64,000 bases of DNA, from contig LUCM01004636.1 in assembly GCA_008360955.1 (NCBI GenBank), forward strand, positions 223,346 through 287,345, given 5' to 3'. Position numbers and translations under genes: made by a program. This DNA comes from Fasciolopsis buskii. Lineage: Eukaryota; Platyhelminthes; Trematoda; Plagiorchiida; Fasciolidae. A model generated the notes under the pieces. That model did no database searches. It was not told where the DNA came from and saw only the letters and a program-made list of their open reading frames with translations. Of the stretch, positions 62,131 through 64,000 are shown piece after piece. How positions within the stretch are numbered: position 1 is the stretch's first letter; each line of letters starts with the position of its first letter.

Positions 62131-62687
62131 TAATTCTCTTTATTTCGTATAACAACAGCGTTCCACATACAGAACTGTGATAGGAAACATAAAAAGCATT
62201 GATGACACAAGTGCCACTCATTGTTGTCTCATCCTTACCTGAGATCATGTGAAAGGCACAAATAGTAATCAACATCTGAGTGAGGCTCAGCTCATCCACA
62301 GAAATGAATACTAGAAAGAAGTTAGCTTTTACTGATATACTGGAGATGTCAGTGCGTCGGAAGCAAATGCGTATGAGTCAGTTACTGACCTCCCACAGCA
62401 AACATCCTGAAATTTGCAGGACATTCTGAATCCAAATAAAATTAACAGCAGCAAAACCATATTTCCGTCAGGCGCAGCGGGAGAAATTAGAAAACTACTT
62501 TTTCAAGGAATCCAAACGAGACGAGGATACCAAAGGAATATCATACGAAATATTTTATTCGGAATAGAAAACGAACCAAAACAAGAAACTTGACCCGAAA
62601 ATGCAGTGATTGCATGCACCAAAAAAGTGCCTGAAATGATTTCAAGAGTGCTCCCGGTGAATGGTGTCAAGGTTGGGTACAAGTCCA
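62131..62687 (-). CDS. possible 3' end of a small-exon gene (four candidate exons)
   Basis: On the minus strand four short segments have splice-like borders and fitting phases. C is 62595-62687 (93 nt, acceptor CATTGTAG, donor GTCAAG). A is 62390-62425 (36 nt, acceptor TTTGGATTCAG, donor GTCAGT). B is 62239-62310 (72 nt, acceptor CTTCTTTCTAG, strong donor CAG|GTAAGG). D starts at about 62174 after TTTTATGTTTCCTATCACAG and reaches a stop within 12 codons; AATAAA overlaps that stop. A, B and C are multiples of three in phase 1-1, and implied introns are about 169, 79 and 64 nt. Pieces include CPANFRMFAVG and FISVDELSLTQMLITICAF, vaguely like a C-type-lectin start but without its full cysteine pattern. 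Family unknown; chance cannot be excluded. Confidence 0.3.
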
Positions 62688-63146
62688 CTACAATGATGAG
62701 TACCCTATTTTCAAGACCAAAACTTTTATTTCCGAGTACAGGAGAAATGTATTTTGTAGATTAGAATGAAAAGTATGAGACAAGTGCTCCTTTTTTCATC
62801 CTGGAAGATAATGTCCTACTCGAGTGCAAGAATGGCAGCATAAATCATGAAGACAATATTCGTCAATATTCGTCCAAAAGAACCGGAATAAACGAACCTG
62901 CAGTCGAGATAATTTTAACTTTCTGAACAACGGAATTCATAACACAAGTGCAATTCTGGACCACTTAATTTCACCAGTAGCTTAACTCGAAGAGAAAATC
63001 GAAATGAACCAAATAACGAAACTGCCAATTCAAAACGACACTGAGTGGCGTTGAGAATGCAATACAAATTCACACTAGCGTGTAGAAAATAGACCAGACT
63101 TCCAAAGCCCCACGGCTATAGGAGGTTTGAAATGTGAATTTTCATA
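62688..63146. other. no feature seen
   Basis: Upstream exons for the small-exon candidate would be expected here or further right, but none is convincing. A short CGTCAATATT direct repeat lies near 62860. Confidence 0.4.
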
Positions 63147-63322
63147 GGTCCGACGGTGGCCAAACGGATAAGGTCCTGGAGTTTGGATGTGAAGGTCACG
63201 GGTTTGAAACCTCCCACTGCCGGTCAGCTCCCCCATTTGGCAGTCCTTTGTTAGCCGCGGCCCCCTTCCTGAAAGATAATGTACATGGTTATTTCATTAA
63301 TAAAGGAAGTAAACGATAAAAG
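63147..63322 (+). repeat. tRNA-derived SINE, copy S2 (long-head form)
   Basis: The clearest full-length copy. Perfect box A (TGGCCAAACGG, 63157-63167), then box B (GGTTTGAAACC, 63201-63211) 33 nt later, a CCCACTGCC arm that can pair with the start, the body TTAGCCGCGGCCCCC, and the tail TTATTTCATTAATAAAGGAAGTAAAC ending near GATAAAAG (tail described by position 63285-63322). The tail contains an AATAAA hexamer. Confidence 0.88.
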
Positions 63323-63798
63323 TCTGTTAGTGCTGTGAGTGAAAAATGTCGGGGTAAAATTTCTGAGTTCAGAGGCAAACAGTGACTCTTCAAGATCGTG
63401 GTAGCAGATTCAGAGGTGGTTCGAGTTCGGGCAAATTACCAATGCCATGTTACGGATTTAACATGTGCTGTTCAGTTTCCTTACCGCCATTTCGGTCTTA
63501 ATTATCCGAGCATTTTTATGCTGGTTGTTATCGTTCCTCGAATTCCGATGATGCTTCTCTTCTTACCTTTTCTTATTTGATACTTCGCTCTATTTGATGG
63601 TTGCCATGCCCATGCATATTCCATCAACTTTACTAGTTTAAGGGCATTTTTATGTATATTTCCCACAGCTACTTGGGGACAGCGCGTGGGAGTGATGGTG
63701 TTTTGCTTGGACTGTCCGTCCATCGGACTTCACTTCTAACGAACTGACCCCAGATCCTTCGGGCAACCTTGCTCATCAATGGTGTATGTCCATCGTCA
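63323..63798. other. no feature seen
   Basis: Short overlapping ORFs on both strands with no recognisable motif. Confidence 0.4.
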
Positions 63799-63862
63799 CA
63801 CCCGAGATTTAAACCTGGCCTTTCGCATGCGAGGTACGTGTGTCACCACTACGCTTGCCAGT
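63799..63862 (-). repeat. tRNA-like head, different family
   Basis: On the minus strand GGCAAGCGTAGTGGTGACAC resembles a D-arm, CTCGCATGCG an anticodon arm, and GGTTTAAATCTCGGG a decayed T-arm and box B. The arms are in tRNA order and spacing. Mutations in box B suggest a relic. It differs from the S family and adjoins repeat R copy 2. Confidence 0.5.
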
Positions 63863-63907
63863 CCCTCCGGGCTGATCCAAAATAATGTGTCTGGTTTTTG
63901 TCCACTT

Positions 63908-64000
63908 GCCGTCCTTAATGATAGTCAACAGTTCCCGATAGCCTCGAGGGGAAACGCGGTTGCTGCTAGTTAACTCCACTCGAATGCCTTCCACCGGTCC
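63908..64000. repeat. dispersed repeat R, copy 2 (runs off window)
   Basis: Colinear imperfect match to 38965-39061 in the same orientation, including AACGCGGTTGC, GTTAACTCC and CGAATGCC. It reaches the window edge, so its right boundary is unknown. Confidence 0.55.

Noticed and set aside
1..64000. CRISPR array, phage, operon or other prokaryotic system
   Set aside because: No regularly spaced repeats, no long intact ORFs and no ribosome binding sites; microsatellites, SINEs and LINEs show this is animal DNA.

Overview
This 64 kb window reads as eukaryotic, moderately AT-rich, gene-poor DNA. There are no long intact ORFs, operons or bacterial signals. It contains microsatellites, decayed non-LTR retrotransposons of CR1-like (jockey-superfamily) type, tRNA-derived SINEs and other dispersed repeats. 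The LINE proteins resemble, from memory and unchecked by search, elements common in parasitic flatworms (tapeworms and flukes). A flatworm with a large repeat-rich genome is my best guess, at moderate confidence.

Layout. 0-9.5 kb: two inverted copies of a ~160 bp repeat carrying a hairpin-GAAAC motif like that of Penelope-type elements, with otherwise featureless DNA and a tRNA-like SINE head between them. 16.1-17.7 kb: an inverted duplication of a probable 3'-terminal coding exon. The two protein segments have diverged, mostly by amino-acid changes, while the flanking 3' sequence is almost identical. This is the most interesting locus. 25.7 kb: a possible first exon with a signal peptide on the minus strand. 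33.0-36.2 kb: two divergent LINE remnants, an RT piece (minus) and an endonuclease piece (plus), both with catalytic residues lost. 38.9-39.1 kb and 63.9-64.0 kb: two copies of another dispersed repeat. 40.7-42.1 kb: a LINE RT fragment carrying one SINE at its edge and one nested inside it. 49.0 kb, 61.3-61.7 kb and 63.2 kb: more copies of the same SINE. 53.3-53.8 kb: a long CTAT tetranucleotide tract. 55.3-56.2 kb: coding-like ORFs on both strands with no recognised family. 57.3-59.7 kb: the longest LINE, with recognisable endonuclease and reverse transcriptase and an intact FADD, but frameshifted. 62.1-62.7 kb: a possible run of small exons on the minus strand whose phases and splice sites fit together.

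No complete host gene can be identified, and no functional system can be reconstructed. The mobile elements are largely dead copies. The candidate host coding signals are the inverted exon pair, the signal-peptide exon and the small-exon cluster. All rest on sequence inspection only.
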